NCBI RefSeq assembly: GCF_009730915.1
Contig: NC_052475.1
Span: 20,642,285-20,706,284, forward strand
Reading direction: 5' to 3'
DNA from: Dioscorea cayenensis subsp. rotundata
Taxonomy: Eukaryota > Streptophyta > Magnoliopsida > Dioscoreales > Dioscoreaceae
DNA length: 64,000 nt
Part shown: positions 1 to 12,600 of the stretch, one piece after another
Numbering within the stretch: the stretch's first letter is position 1
Layout: the number at the start of each line of letters is the position of its first letter
Position numbers and translations under genes: made by a program
The notes under the pieces: model-generated
The model's database searches: none
Seen by the model: the letters and a program-made list of their open reading frames with translations, nothing else
Told to the model about the DNA's origin: nothing

Positions 1-602
1 CCCTAACATCCAAATCTCAAACATCCAATACAATTCCATATGTCAATATGAACAGTATAAAAGAATGCATCTATTTTGAAGTTACCTAGGATATCTCTAT
101 GTAGCAAGTGTGCCCCTAAAACTTCATACAAGGACAGTGAATCCAACACTTCTATGACGTTAAATTACTTTTGTTTGAGGATTACGGATCATGATTATTT
201 TATTTATCTATTTTGTAGAAGTCGGTAAACTTATGGAATCTATGGCTGATCTTGGTTATTTATGTATTTATTATGTTAAAGTTTATGAGCTCATGTTATC
301 TATTGTTCTCACTGCTTTTCTGCAGTTCATCCTCAAAGTTTATTGTTTCTTTGAAAGTTGTTTGGTTTTTGATCTTATGTATACTTGGATGCTAAGTTTG
401 TAAGAATGAACCTATGCAATGAATCAGCAGTTTTTCTACATCTTACTAATAAATGCTCTGCAACATAAGTATTGAAATGATTTTTTTTTTTTGCTTTGGT
501 TTTTGTTCCCTTTTCTTGGGCCCCCATAAGACTTCTTTAAGCTGTGATTTACTGCATGTATGTTTTTGTTGTCTAAGGTTTCATGTCCTTATATTTTGGT
601 AG
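1..602. other. Intronic sequence of the DCL3 gene (window edge)
   Basis: AT-rich DNA ending in a splice acceptor (TTGGTAG) at 602, just before the first recognisable DCL3 exon. No dicer-like coding exon could be recognised here. The N-terminal DEAD-type helicase exons of the gene must lie upstream of the window. Confidence 0.6.
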
Positions 603-3600
603 GCAGCGAAAGTGTGCGTGGAAGTTCTTAGTCTTCATTCAGAATGTTGTGAATTTTCAGTGGAAACCTATGATGTCTATAAATCTTTTACTGAGGAAGC
701 ATTAAGCACAATTGCAGAAAGCCTTCCAAATGGTATTATTTCACTTGATGGATCTGTTGATCTTCTTTTGTTTTCACATCTAGTTGACTCTGCTTTTATT
801 GGATTTGCATCTCATTGCCTATGTTTTATTTATTTAGTTTATCAAATGGCACTATGACATTATAATACTCTGTTTTAGAATTTGTTCTTGAGTTTGATTG
901 TTAATAGATCATCATGCTGAAACGACTCTGTTCTCTATGAACAGGAGCTTTTAGATGTGCATTCATTGGTAGTTACCAGGGCAGTGAGAGAATACAATAA
1001 ATAAGTAAATCAAAACAAATAAATAATTACAAACCAAAAGAGAATGCTTTGGATGATGAAAACTCACTACATGCAACAGTATTAAATCCCTTAAGACCTC
1101 TGTGAGTCCATTTTTGTGTATAATATTTTTTTCCCACAGTACAAGGAGAAGGGCTCAATGAGTTTTCAACTTATCGTCTTTGCAATATGCACATAATTAT
1201 GTGGTTGTGCTCCATAGTGGCATAAATATCATTTGACTTGGCTCTTTTGTGAGCTTGCCGGGGACCATGATCACTGAATCTATTTCTTTTTATAATTTCA
1301 CATGGTTTTTGGCTGTATTTTTCTTCCCTCTTCTAATTCTCGTATATGGTTGTATTTGTTGGTGAATTAGAGAGCATGTAAGAAATCTTTTTTGAAAATT
1401 GGTTTGGTGGGATTTTTTTTTGAGCTCACCACAGTTTAGCTTAATTAAAATTTAAAACTAATCAAAATTAATTATTTTAAACATTTATTTTTCTTTCTTA
1501 AGTTAATGACAACTATTTATTCTTATTAATATTTTTAATAAATAAGTAAATAGATAAATTTAATAAATTGTATAACTAAAGGTTGTTTGGTTGGAGAGTT
1601 TGGCTAACTTGTTGACTATACAGTGGAGATTGTTTTGAAATAATGGAAACTCAAAATCATGAAATGGAAAATTTTAATGAATCAGATTTCAGCATGATGT
1701 TCTTTTTCCCTTAAATCTATGTACCTTTTTATCAAGAAAGTGAGATCTTGCTGAAGCTCTATCATTATGTTTCATGATCTAGCATTTATTTAGGTAATGA
1801 CATGATGCAATGTATGGGATAGAGATTATATACATTTGTATACTTGCTGCTAGGAATATCTCTTGTAAATGCTAAGCATAGTTATTAAAGGCGCCTCAGG
1901 CTCAAGGCTCCCTAGGCTCCAGCCTTAATGCCTTGGAGCCTCAAAGGTGCTAGACATTAAAAAGGCACCCTAAGGCACGTGCCTTGCCTTGAGGGTTAAG
2001 GCAATTTGAGCCCCTTTTGAAGTGTAGCCCCTTATTTATTTATTTTTATTTATTTTTTCAGTTTTTAAGAGCTCAATAAATATGAGCCATTAGATGTTCA
2101 TCAAATTAAATCTCAATGTCTTAACCCCTTGAAAGCAAAAGTTTTATTTTTATTTTTATTTTTTTTTTTACAGTTTTTAAGAGCTAGATAAATATAAGCC
2201 ATTAAATGATCATCAAATTAAATCTCAACTTTTTTAAAACAAAAGGTTTTTTTTAAAAAAAATTTATTTTTAGTTTTTATGAACTAGATAATTATAAGCC
2301 ATTAGATGACATCAAATTAAATCTTAACCCTTGAAAATAAAAGGGTTTCTAATTTTCTAGTTTTAAAAGCCAGATAAATCTTTAGATGAAGAGGAAGAAT
2401 ATGAGAATGAGTAGGGGAATAATGATGAAGAAAATGATAAAGCTATTGAACTTGATAGCGTTTAGGATTTTCTAGCGTAATAGTATTTCTTAATAGTTGT
2501 AGGGTAGCAGTAAATTTTAATTGTAATAGTATTTCTTAATAGTAGTATAGTAGTAGTGTGCTGTTTTTTTTTTGCTACATCAGTGATATGCTATTTTGCT
2601 CTATATATGTTTTATCCAAGTTTGAACTTTAAACTTTGATTTTGCTTATTTTATGAAATTTTAGTATTTATTATGAATTTTATGATTTTTTAAATTCTTT
2701 TAATTTTTTTTCCACCTTGCTTTGCAAAACCGCACGCTTGAGTCTTGTGCCTTGTGCCTTGTGCCTAGGCAATTTGACCATTTAGTGCCTTGATGCACCT
2801 CACGCTTTTAATAACTATGATACTAAGGTAACCTATAGTTGCATGATTGCATCAATGTGCTTTTGTTTCTTTGCTGCAACATATCTGGTATCCTTTCATG
2901 CTTAATAAATCTTCTTTGACTGAGGAGTTACGATGCATTATTGGGAGGTAAGAGATGAGAAAAATAATTTAAGAGGTTTATAATTAGGATCATGCTCTTG
3001 GTTTGTCTTATTTGGACTTGTCGTGCTGTTGGCTATTATGTATTAGAGGAATTGAGTCACTGGTGGTTTATATTTTATGTTTTGTAGTCATTTTTGTGGT
3101 TTAGTTTAACTAATCCTTGAATCTATTGTACTGGCAGATTATGAGTCATTGCTGAAGACAGAAGATGGATGTTTAGGAGCCATTCAATTTGGCTATATAT
3201 CTCCCAAATTGCACGAGTTAATTAAAATCTTCCAATCGTTAGGGTAAAGCAGTTGTTTGCTTTTATGATCCAACATGCTGTTAGCTTAAAATTCTGTTAT
3301 TCACTGATTTTTTTTTTTGGTTTCAGGATATTAAATCAAGTCCAATGCCTTATATTTGTTGAGAGGATTATTACATCCAAAGTGATAGAGCGTTTCATTA
3401 GGAAAATAAGCTATTTGTCTCACTTTACAGTCTCGTATCTGACTGGAGGGAGTTCTTCGGCAGATGCTCTAACCCCAAAGATGCAGAAGGAAACTTTGGA
3501 TTCATTTCGTTCGAGGAAGGTATGCTTCATGTGGAATGAAATTGTTTTGGTTTCTTAAACAACAGATGACTTTGCTCTCAAAAAGCTACTTTCTGTTTTC

Positions 3601-6600
3601 CAGGTTAATTTATTATTTACCACTGATGTGGCTGAGGAGGGAATTCATGTTCCAGATTGTTCATGTGTGATCCGCTTCGATTTGCCAAAAACAGTTAGAA
3701 GCTATGTGCAATCATGTGGACGAGCTCGAACTGCAGATTCTCAATTTGTTATAATGTTAGAACGGTAGGAAGATTGTTTAGCAAATATTCTTTTCTGTTC
3801 TATTTGCATAACTTGTGTAAATTTGTGTGGTCATGCTTTACTGTTGTCTCGGTTTATTTGAGGAGTTGATGAGCATGCGACAAGGTTTTTAGATTCATTT
3901 GCTGGGCATTTGGGTTGCTCATATTTCTTTTGCCTTACCATTTGGATTACTGAAGCACAACTTCTTCTAGAGGTTTATAGATCTTAATGGAGACTTCACA
4001 TTTACAAACTAAGGTGAAATATTATGTAAAACAATATGAAATGTATCTAACTTGTATATAGTCATAGTAAATTGTTGACAGATGGCAGTCCACTGATGGA
4101 TGTTGATGTTCCCTAGGTTATCCTATTTTACCTTCCTGATTGCCTTTTAAGAAGATAGATTTTGAGAAACTGCCTTTGTATAAGTTCTTCTCTTGTATAT
4201 TTTATTTAATTTGCAGGAGTTCTCTTATAAGGAAGAGAAGTTTTTTGAAATTTCAAATTCAAATTATTGTTTTTAATTAGTTTATTACTCATCTGCAGCG
4301 GGAATGTCCAGCAAAGGGAGCTGTTATTTGATATCATTAGAAGCAGGCATTCTATGATTACTACCGCTTTGAATAGAGATGCAGATGCTTGGAACTCGCA
4401 AGTGACTTTTAATGAGACGAAAGAGTCCTATCATGTCGAATCGACTGGAGCAACTTTAACTGCTGATTCAAGTATCAGTCTTATCTATAGATACTGTGGA
4501 AAGCTTCCTAGAGATAAGTATGATATTTTCCAACAGATAAATTCACTAAATGGAAGATTTCATGGGCTGGAACTTTTTTTGAAAATTTTCAAAGGACTCA
4601 AGTTGAATGTATTGTATGTTATAGGTATTTCACTCCAAAACCAGTGTTCCAGTTCTCCATGTATAATGGATGCTTCCAGTGCACATTAACTTTGCCTCCT
4701 ACTGCTGCATTTCAAACAATACTGGGTCCAATTGGTGGAAATTCACACATAGCAAAGCAGCTTGTGTGCTTAGCTGCCTGTAAAAAACTTCATAACTTGG
4801 GAGCACTAAATGATCATCTTCTCCCTGTCATTAAAGAGCATACGGAAGTTAAAGTCAATGAGAAAGAAAAAGCATCTGCTTCTGGTGCAGGTAAGGGAGA
4901 TTTTTCTATTGTATTATGATTTGGGAAGCACAGGCAGGCCTGTTTTTTACCGATCCAATTGCTTTCATAGTCACTATTTTAGGTGGATGAAGGGTACAAT
5001 TTTGCACCCGTTAAATATTTGTGGTTCAATATTTGTTATCTGCTATGTTATTTTAACTCTCACCTTTAACAAATATCCTAATTATTTTTATTGAGCAAAT
5101 TTAATAATACTTCCAGCAAGGTCCTTTTCCAGTACTAACAGTATAATCATATGTTTACCGGGCCATTAGATTAAACTTCTTATGTTGCAAAAAATAAAAG
5201 TACAAGGCAAAACTTTAATGTTTATGGCACTATTGATTATTTTGTTTGCGAATGATAGCAGATTTTCAACAATAGAACACTTTCACCAACTTTATGCCAT
5301 TATGTGGATTCGTTTTGCTTTCTTGTGGATGTTTTATTTCATATGCTTCACCTGACTGTTGCTATGTGTGGTTGAGTGTATTAGAGTAATTACTAGTTCC
5401 ACATTGTTTAGTTTGGAAGATATGGATTTGAGTTTATAAGCTTGTGTTTCATATTCTATCAGCTTAAGCTTTTGCGTCGAATTAGGCCTGGATAATATGT
5501 TGGCTCGCATCTAACAGAATGGTGGCATCTTTATGTTTTGTTTTAAGGAACAAAAAAAAGGAAAGAACTTCACAGTACCGCCACCATTTCTTCTTTGTCG
5601 GGGACTTGGGCAAACAAGAGAGACGGTATCATCTTGCAAGGATATAACTTAACTTTTTCATGTGATCTAGTTGGACAGTATTATTGTAGCTTTATTTTAT
5701 TGGTGGATGCTATCCTTGATGAAGATGTTGCTTGTACTGAAATGGATCTTTACTTACTTAACAAGATGGCAAAAGCTTATGTTCGTCCATGTGGGCCAGT
5801 TACATTGGACATGGAACAGGTTTTCTTCTAAGATATATATTGTCTTTCTGGTTTGATTTTTGACTGTTCCTTTTATTAAATTTAGATATTTTATGCCAGG
5901 TGGAGCAAGCAAAACTGTTTCAGGAGTTTTTCTTCAATGGATTGTTTGGCAAATTGTTTACAGGCTCCAAATCTGGCGGACAAAGGAAATTTTTGCTTAA
6001 TAATAAGGAATCTTTGTGGAGCACTTCAAACATGTATCTTCTTTTGCCCCTTGAAACTTCAGTTATTGGACTTAATGAATCCTTCAACATTTACTGGAAG
6101 GCAATTTGTGCAACTGTTTCAGTTGTAGAATTTATGAGGAATATTTATTCATCTGGAGCTGAGTTTTCAGAAGCTCTTAATTCTTGTCCGTCAAGAACTG
6201 AATGTGGTGCATCAGATATGATCCATTTGGCTGATAAATCTGTAGACCAACGGAGCCTTAAAGATATGGTGGTTCTTGCTATCCACACAGGGAAAATTTA
6301 TTCTGTTCTTGATGTGATCTCTAATTCCTCTGCAGATAGTCCATTTGATGGAAATTCTGATAAATCAGTTTGGATGACGTTTTCAGATTACTTCAAAAAG
6401 AAGTAGGCTGTTTTCAGTGTATTTAGTAGTATAGGTTTAGGCTTATTATTTTCTTGATGTTTTCTTTCATACTGATTCTGCTTTTCACGCAGGTATGGAA
6501 TTGTGCTGCAGCATTCAGGACAACCGTTGTTGTTGTTAAAGCAGAGCCATAATCCTCACAACCTTTTATCTTCAAAATCTAAATGTAAAGGTTTGATATA

Positions 6601-9600
6601 CTATTCACCAGATGCTTTCAATAACATCTTAATACTCGTACTTGATGGTAAAATGCAGTCATTAGAGTATGCTACTTAATTGCCATGAACTATGATGTTT
6701 CAAAAGTAGGATCGGGTGATCAAGTTTAAACAAAGGTTGTCATCAAAACATTCCCTGCATTATCAATCACCATCGTTTATAATAATTCATGGCCAATTTA
6801 TTGCCATCTTGGCATCAGTATTTTCATTAAAAGATAACTAGTAGTTGTCTTCCAAATTGACAATTGGTTGAAGGAAGCATAATTTATCGATTTGATTGGT
6901 TGTTTCTGGTTTTCATTGGATCAAATTGCCTAAATTGAATATGGCTTTTTGGATTATTTGAGAAAAAGCTTTGGTCCCAAGTTATATCGAATATCTTGAG
7001 TTTAACTCAGTCAATGCTAACTAAAAGAAAAATTTTCAATTCAAACTGTATTAGTCCAATTTATGTTTAATGAATACTGACTTGGTTCATGCTACTTAAA
7101 GAATTTTAATCTGATTAAGCAAATTCTGCAAGAAGAGTTATTTCTATTTCAAGTATTTCCTTTTGGTTGGATAACTTAGTTATTCCTTGTTACCCTAACC
7201 ATATAGTCTAAATGGACTTTATGGTCTGTAGAACTCTGGATAAGAAACAGAAGTAGAAAACATTGACGTTGGATGAAGTAGGTACAATATATAATTTTTA
7301 TGACTTATGATTTTTTACATGAGTGAAAAGATTGGTAGTCCTTTTAAGCTGTATAATATGTGTTTTGAAAGTTGTATCTTTTGAAACCATCATTTGGGAC
7401 ACAAGTTATAACCCAAGAAATTCTTTGACCTTGTCATGCTTTTTATGGTGATAAAACCTCGCACACAAAATGCACAAAGAGCAATGTTCCTGAACTTTTG
7501 TTGCGAAGTTGTATTCAAGTTGGATGTAGATTTTTATTCTGTCATATGTTATTGGACACATGTTCCAATTATTCAAATAAAACGTATGTACATCTGCCAT
7601 ACTCAGCTTGAAATTGCCTAACTTGCAATATCTCTTAATGGGATGATGTAACAGCTTCCATGGTGTGTGTAGTATGTTCATCTAAAATTACAATGGATAA
7701 AGAATTCTCAAAAATCATCTGTATCCTTGGCATCTGGAAAATGATTGACTGTCATAACAAGTTTTATTCTAGTCAAACCATTTAATTCCTTGGACAGATC
7801 ATGAATGCGTAATTTATGTTATTTGGATTTCATAGGTACAGATTTATCCTGCTGTATCTTATGGATGCACTTTACTCTATAGCAGTAGTAATGACACTTA
7901 ACGTAAAAATTCCATCCATAAGATAGTTAGTGTGAGACTACTTTTTTTTGTCACTAGAGCCAATGTCTCAAAAACTACTAGGTATTTGTAGAATGTGTAT
8001 CAGGTGTCAAGATCTATAAAGGGAAATGGGAGGGAGCTCAGTAAATTTTTTTTTTTTTTAAAATTCTTTTAGATATGACTAGTGACATTGTTTATAGTTG
8101 TTTCTAGAGTAGTCTCTTATCATCAAAGTTGCAATGTCTTAACTTTTTATACTAACTTTGCAGAAGAAGAGGACACTTTGAGTTACATTTACAAAAGTTA
8201 CCATCATATAGGTTGAGGCGCTAGATCCCATTTTTATTTATGTAGTCATCTACTTTTAAATCATTAGGCTTGCTGCTACCTTTTTCTGCTATGTGGGGCA
8301 TATTCATTTTTAGCACCAAGAGTATTCTTAATGCAATTTATTTCATTTGTAATGTTAATCTTTTTTAAACTTGGTTCAGGTGATAAAAGAACTAATAATG
8401 GTGGTCAGAATCATGTCCGCATGCCTCCAGAGCTCGTAGCTCACATTGATATTCCAATAAATGTCCTAAAATCATTTTATTTGCTGCCATCGCTAATGCA
8501 CCGATTGGAATCACTGATGTTAGCTAGCCAGCTGCGAAAGGAAATTGCTTTTAATTATATTGATTCCTCTATATCAAGTGCACTGGTACATTGCTTTCAT
8601 TTTCAAAATCTAGTCATGGCATAGTGTTATATTTGCTACATATGAGCTCATTCTAGTTAAATCTGACTTCATTGTTCAGATTCTTGAAGCAATCACAACA
8701 TTAAGATGTTGTGAGGACTTCTCCTTGGAGCGCTTAGAACATTTGGGGGATTCTGTATTAAAATATGCTGTGAGCTGCTATCTCTATGTGAAATATCCTG
8801 AAAAACATGAGGATCAATTGAGCTCATGGAGGTCAAACCAAGTTTCTAATGCTACACTTCACAAACTGGGAATTAATCGCAATGTGCAGGTGAGGCCATT
8901 CTAAGTCCTGAACACCTTTCCTCTTTATGTCCTATCTGACAGTTGTATTACATGTTATGAAAAACAATATGCTGTTTGACTTTTCTCATTTTTATGGTTC
9001 ATGTAGAGATTTGTTTTCTGTTGTATGTTGCTATAGAAGGAAGCTATAGAAGGAAGCATTATATATTGCTTATGTTATGGATTGTTTGTTCAATTTGGAA
9101 GTTTTCAACCATTTTTTCTTTGTAGAAATGCATGACCTTTTTATGAATTTGTCTTACATAGATGATCATGGGCAAATCTTTTGGATTGCATTTGAACTTG
9201 GAATTAATTATCTCAGTTCATTTAGTCTGTTCTGATGTGTAATTGCTAACCAAATTGATTTCAATTCATTCCTCTGATGTCATTTGTGCTGGAGTTGGTT
9301 ACTGCTGCACTTGATCCAAAGAGAATCAGACCAATAAAGATGCGATGGTTGTGTAGAATTAATTGGAATAAGCGGGTGTAAAATGAACAGAATTTGTTTT
9401 ATAACCTAACTTGAAATAACAAATTGTTTGTGTTTTAATGGATGCGATTTTTTATTTTATGTGAAATAACAAAAAATAACCGGATTACATTTAGAATGCA
9501 AGTCTTTCATGTCTCTTGACAGAATTTAGGCAAGTTTTCTTTTTAGGCTTTGTTTTCTCAATGTTTTTGTTTCAGTCTATTCTGGTATTTGTCACAACAG

Positions 9601-12600
9601 GGTTACGTCCGAGATGCTGCATTTGATCCTTGTCGTTGGGTTGCTCCTGGGCAGATTTCTTTGCATCCTGTGCCATGTACATGTGGAGTGGCTACTTCCG
9701 AAGTACCCCAAAAAGTGATCTATGAGAAAGAGGATAAAACAATTGTGATAGGGAAGGCTTGTGACAATGGACATAGATGGATGTGCTCAAAGACAATATC
9801 TGATTGTGTTGAGGCTCTGATAGGAGCATATTATGTTGGTGGTGGATTATGTGCTGCCCTTGCGATACTAAAATGGTTTGGCATTGATTCTGAATTTGAG
9901 CCAGAAATGTTTGAGGAAGCTGTGAAAGCCATATCTATGCGTAGCTATCTTTTGAAAATTAATGAGATTCAAGTCTTGGAGGCAAAACTTGGATATAATT
10001 TTAATGTCAAAGGTCTTCTATTGGAGGCCATAACTCATTCTTCCATCGGGGTTGACTACTGCTATCAGGTGTTGTGATTGTGATTTATCTTTGCTGATAT
10101 TGTTATTTCTTCTGTTTGACATGTGTTTTTATTTTGGGCTCTATAGTTGTAGAATGTTGTCATGCTTCTAACAGTTTACCTTGCTGGACTTTCTACCAGC
10201 GGCTTGAATTTTTAGGAGACTCTGTGTTAGACTTGCTCATTACCTGGCACCTTTTCACTGCCCATGAAAACCTTGATCCCGGGGAATTAACAGATTTAAG
10301 ATCTGCATCAGTTAAGAATGAGAACTTTGCCTTGTCTGCAGTCAGACATAACCTTCAGCAGCATCTTCAGCATAGTTCTGGGTTTCTTTTAGCACAAATA
10401 ACAGAATATGTCAAAGGAATTCAGGAAATGCATGGGAGCAAGGACTCGCTTTTCTGTAAAAGCTCTATTAAAGGGCCCAAGGTGATCCCTTGTGATTGCT
10501 TGTCATTAGTTTCAACTTGCACTTGTATACATTGCATGATTTCATTTCTTCTTTTAATAGGAATACTCTTCAGCTAGAACACATCCATATTTGTTGTTTT
10601 CAGTTACTTTATTCGAAACTCTTCCTTGTTCTGTCATTTATGTTGCAGGTTCTTGGAGACATGTTTGAAAGTATTGCTGGAGCTATTTTAATAGATACAG
10701 GGCTTAATATGGATAAAGTATGGCAAATTTTCAAACCACTACTTTCTCCTATTGTAACGCCAGATAATTTTGAACTTCCTCCAATGCGGGAATTGAGTGA
10801 GTTGTGCAGTGAACTTGGATATTTCTTAGCTGTGAAGTGCCTTGAGGATGGAGAATATGTGGTTGCTGAGCTCGAAGTACAACTAGAGGTTGTTTTGTTG
10901 GCAAGACGAGGGCGTGAGAAGAATAAAAAAGCTGCAAAAGCACAAGCAGCTATCCTTTTGCTGAAGGACATGGAGGTTTGCCACCGCACCTACATAACCT
11001 CTTTTTTATTCACTTCTTCATCACCCATTCATGGAAACATTTTACTTGTTGAGTATGAGACTTAAATCTTGGTCAAGCAGTCCTAAAAAACGTGCCTGCA
11101 TTAATTTCTATTCTAACAATCCCGGCAATTTATTGGCTCGTTTCACTGTTATGAAGTTGTCTGGTTCATTGATTTACCATTGGCTTATTAGGCTATAAAT
11201 TGCAAATTCACAGGAGAAAGGACTCTCTCATTCTCGACATCCCTCTAAAAGGAGAGTGATTGAAGAGAGATCTGTTGGTGAAGAAAATTTTGTAGCTTCC
11301 CCTGTTCAAAATGTTTGTGCAGTATCTCCCACTGTTGCTGAATCAGTCAAAAATGACAAAACAAGTGATTCAGATCCCAGGCCACCAGGTACATCTGAGA
11401 TGATATCTTCTATCTGAATTCATCTTATCATTTATTTTGATAGTGTTAGAAGAATGCATTGACTTTCCTTATTGATCAGTAATTGTTTGCTATCATTAAA
11501 AGAGTGATGTAGAACATCCCTTAAATAATCCAGTTTTGATGGAATCCATTGTTGGGCTTTCGGATGATCTTCAAATTGGAGAAAACTCAGAAAACCAAGA
11601 GAAGATCTTTCTTAGGAAATGCGGCAGTCTTAAAAGTTATTCCATAAAGAATAAGACAAATTAGTATTTGAATATGAACAACTTAGGATAATACTTATTT
11701 TGACATATAAAAATTAATGCAGACTAAAAGTTTAGTTTTGCTTTCGAATGGTAGTTTTTTCCTAATTTTGCCTTGATGAGTTGCCCTTCTTGCTCTTGTT
11801 TTTGGCTCTTTTACTTTGATTATCAGGCATCAGTCGGTATTCGGATTGAGTGTTCAAGGTTGATTGCATCAAAGATAAAAGAGTTACAATAGTGCTAAAG
11901 TGCTATCTTAATCCATACACAGATACACTAGGTTAATTCATATCTTGGAGCACTGGATTGCACATCCCCTTGGTCATTGTAACCCTGATCAAGGTGTGGA
12001 TCAAAGAGTGACCACAATGATCTATACTTGCATAAACACTGTTTGAGTTTGAGTGGCAGTGGGTTTGTCTTGCTCCCCTTCTTGACACTTTTGTGGTTAT
12101 GGTGTACAACAGTTACCAATCCCTTGCCACTCACCATCTATTATTTGACTTTTTCAGGTCTCTTTTTTTCAAAACAAGTTTCTTGTCACCTGCTGTCAGG
12201 ACCAAGTGTCCTATTTGTGTCCAAACCTTATATATTCTCCACGCTTATCTAAGATCATTTTCATTCTCTCTCAAGCTCATTCCTCCCCTACTATGTCTAG
12301 TGAAAAATAATAGAAGACAAATAACTTCATTCATGAATCCTCAGTCCTTTTGTTTCATACATTAGTAATTGGCTTTCATTATAGACCTAAATAAAATTCT
12401 AAACATAGTAACTTCTTGATATAAAATTCTCCTTATTGAACTTTAATGTATAACATTAGCTTAATATATCAATCTTATCTTGGTTAATTTTTTTTAATTA
12501 TTAATTATTAATTTGAGATAATAATATTGCTCTAAATAAGATGTAGTAATAGCTTTGCAATTGAAACCTTTCTTCTCTTGCATTGCATCATATTTCCTTG

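Larger units (their letters stand above)
733..3137 (+). other. 2.4-kb DCL3 intron holding a TIR transposon
   Basis: Lies between the first visible exon and the exon starting DYESLLK. Donor GTATTA at 733; acceptor CTGGCAG ends at 3137. Both flanking exons are phase 1, so they join directly. It contains the element at 1877-2819; the rest is AT-rich with no recognised feature. A possible acceptor (ATGAACAG) near 946 might define a tiny extra exon, which I cannot confirm. Confidence 0.7.

Noticed and set aside
946..1003. Possible extra DCL3 exon reading ELLDVHSLVV or GAFRCAFIGS
   Set aside because: It meets stops quickly in either frame and is not needed, because the neighbouring exons join in phase. 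A 24-nt microexon remains possible but unsupported.
10609..10989. Antisense frame of 126 residues
   Set aside because: It is the shadow of the RNase IIIb/dsRBD exon of DCL3.
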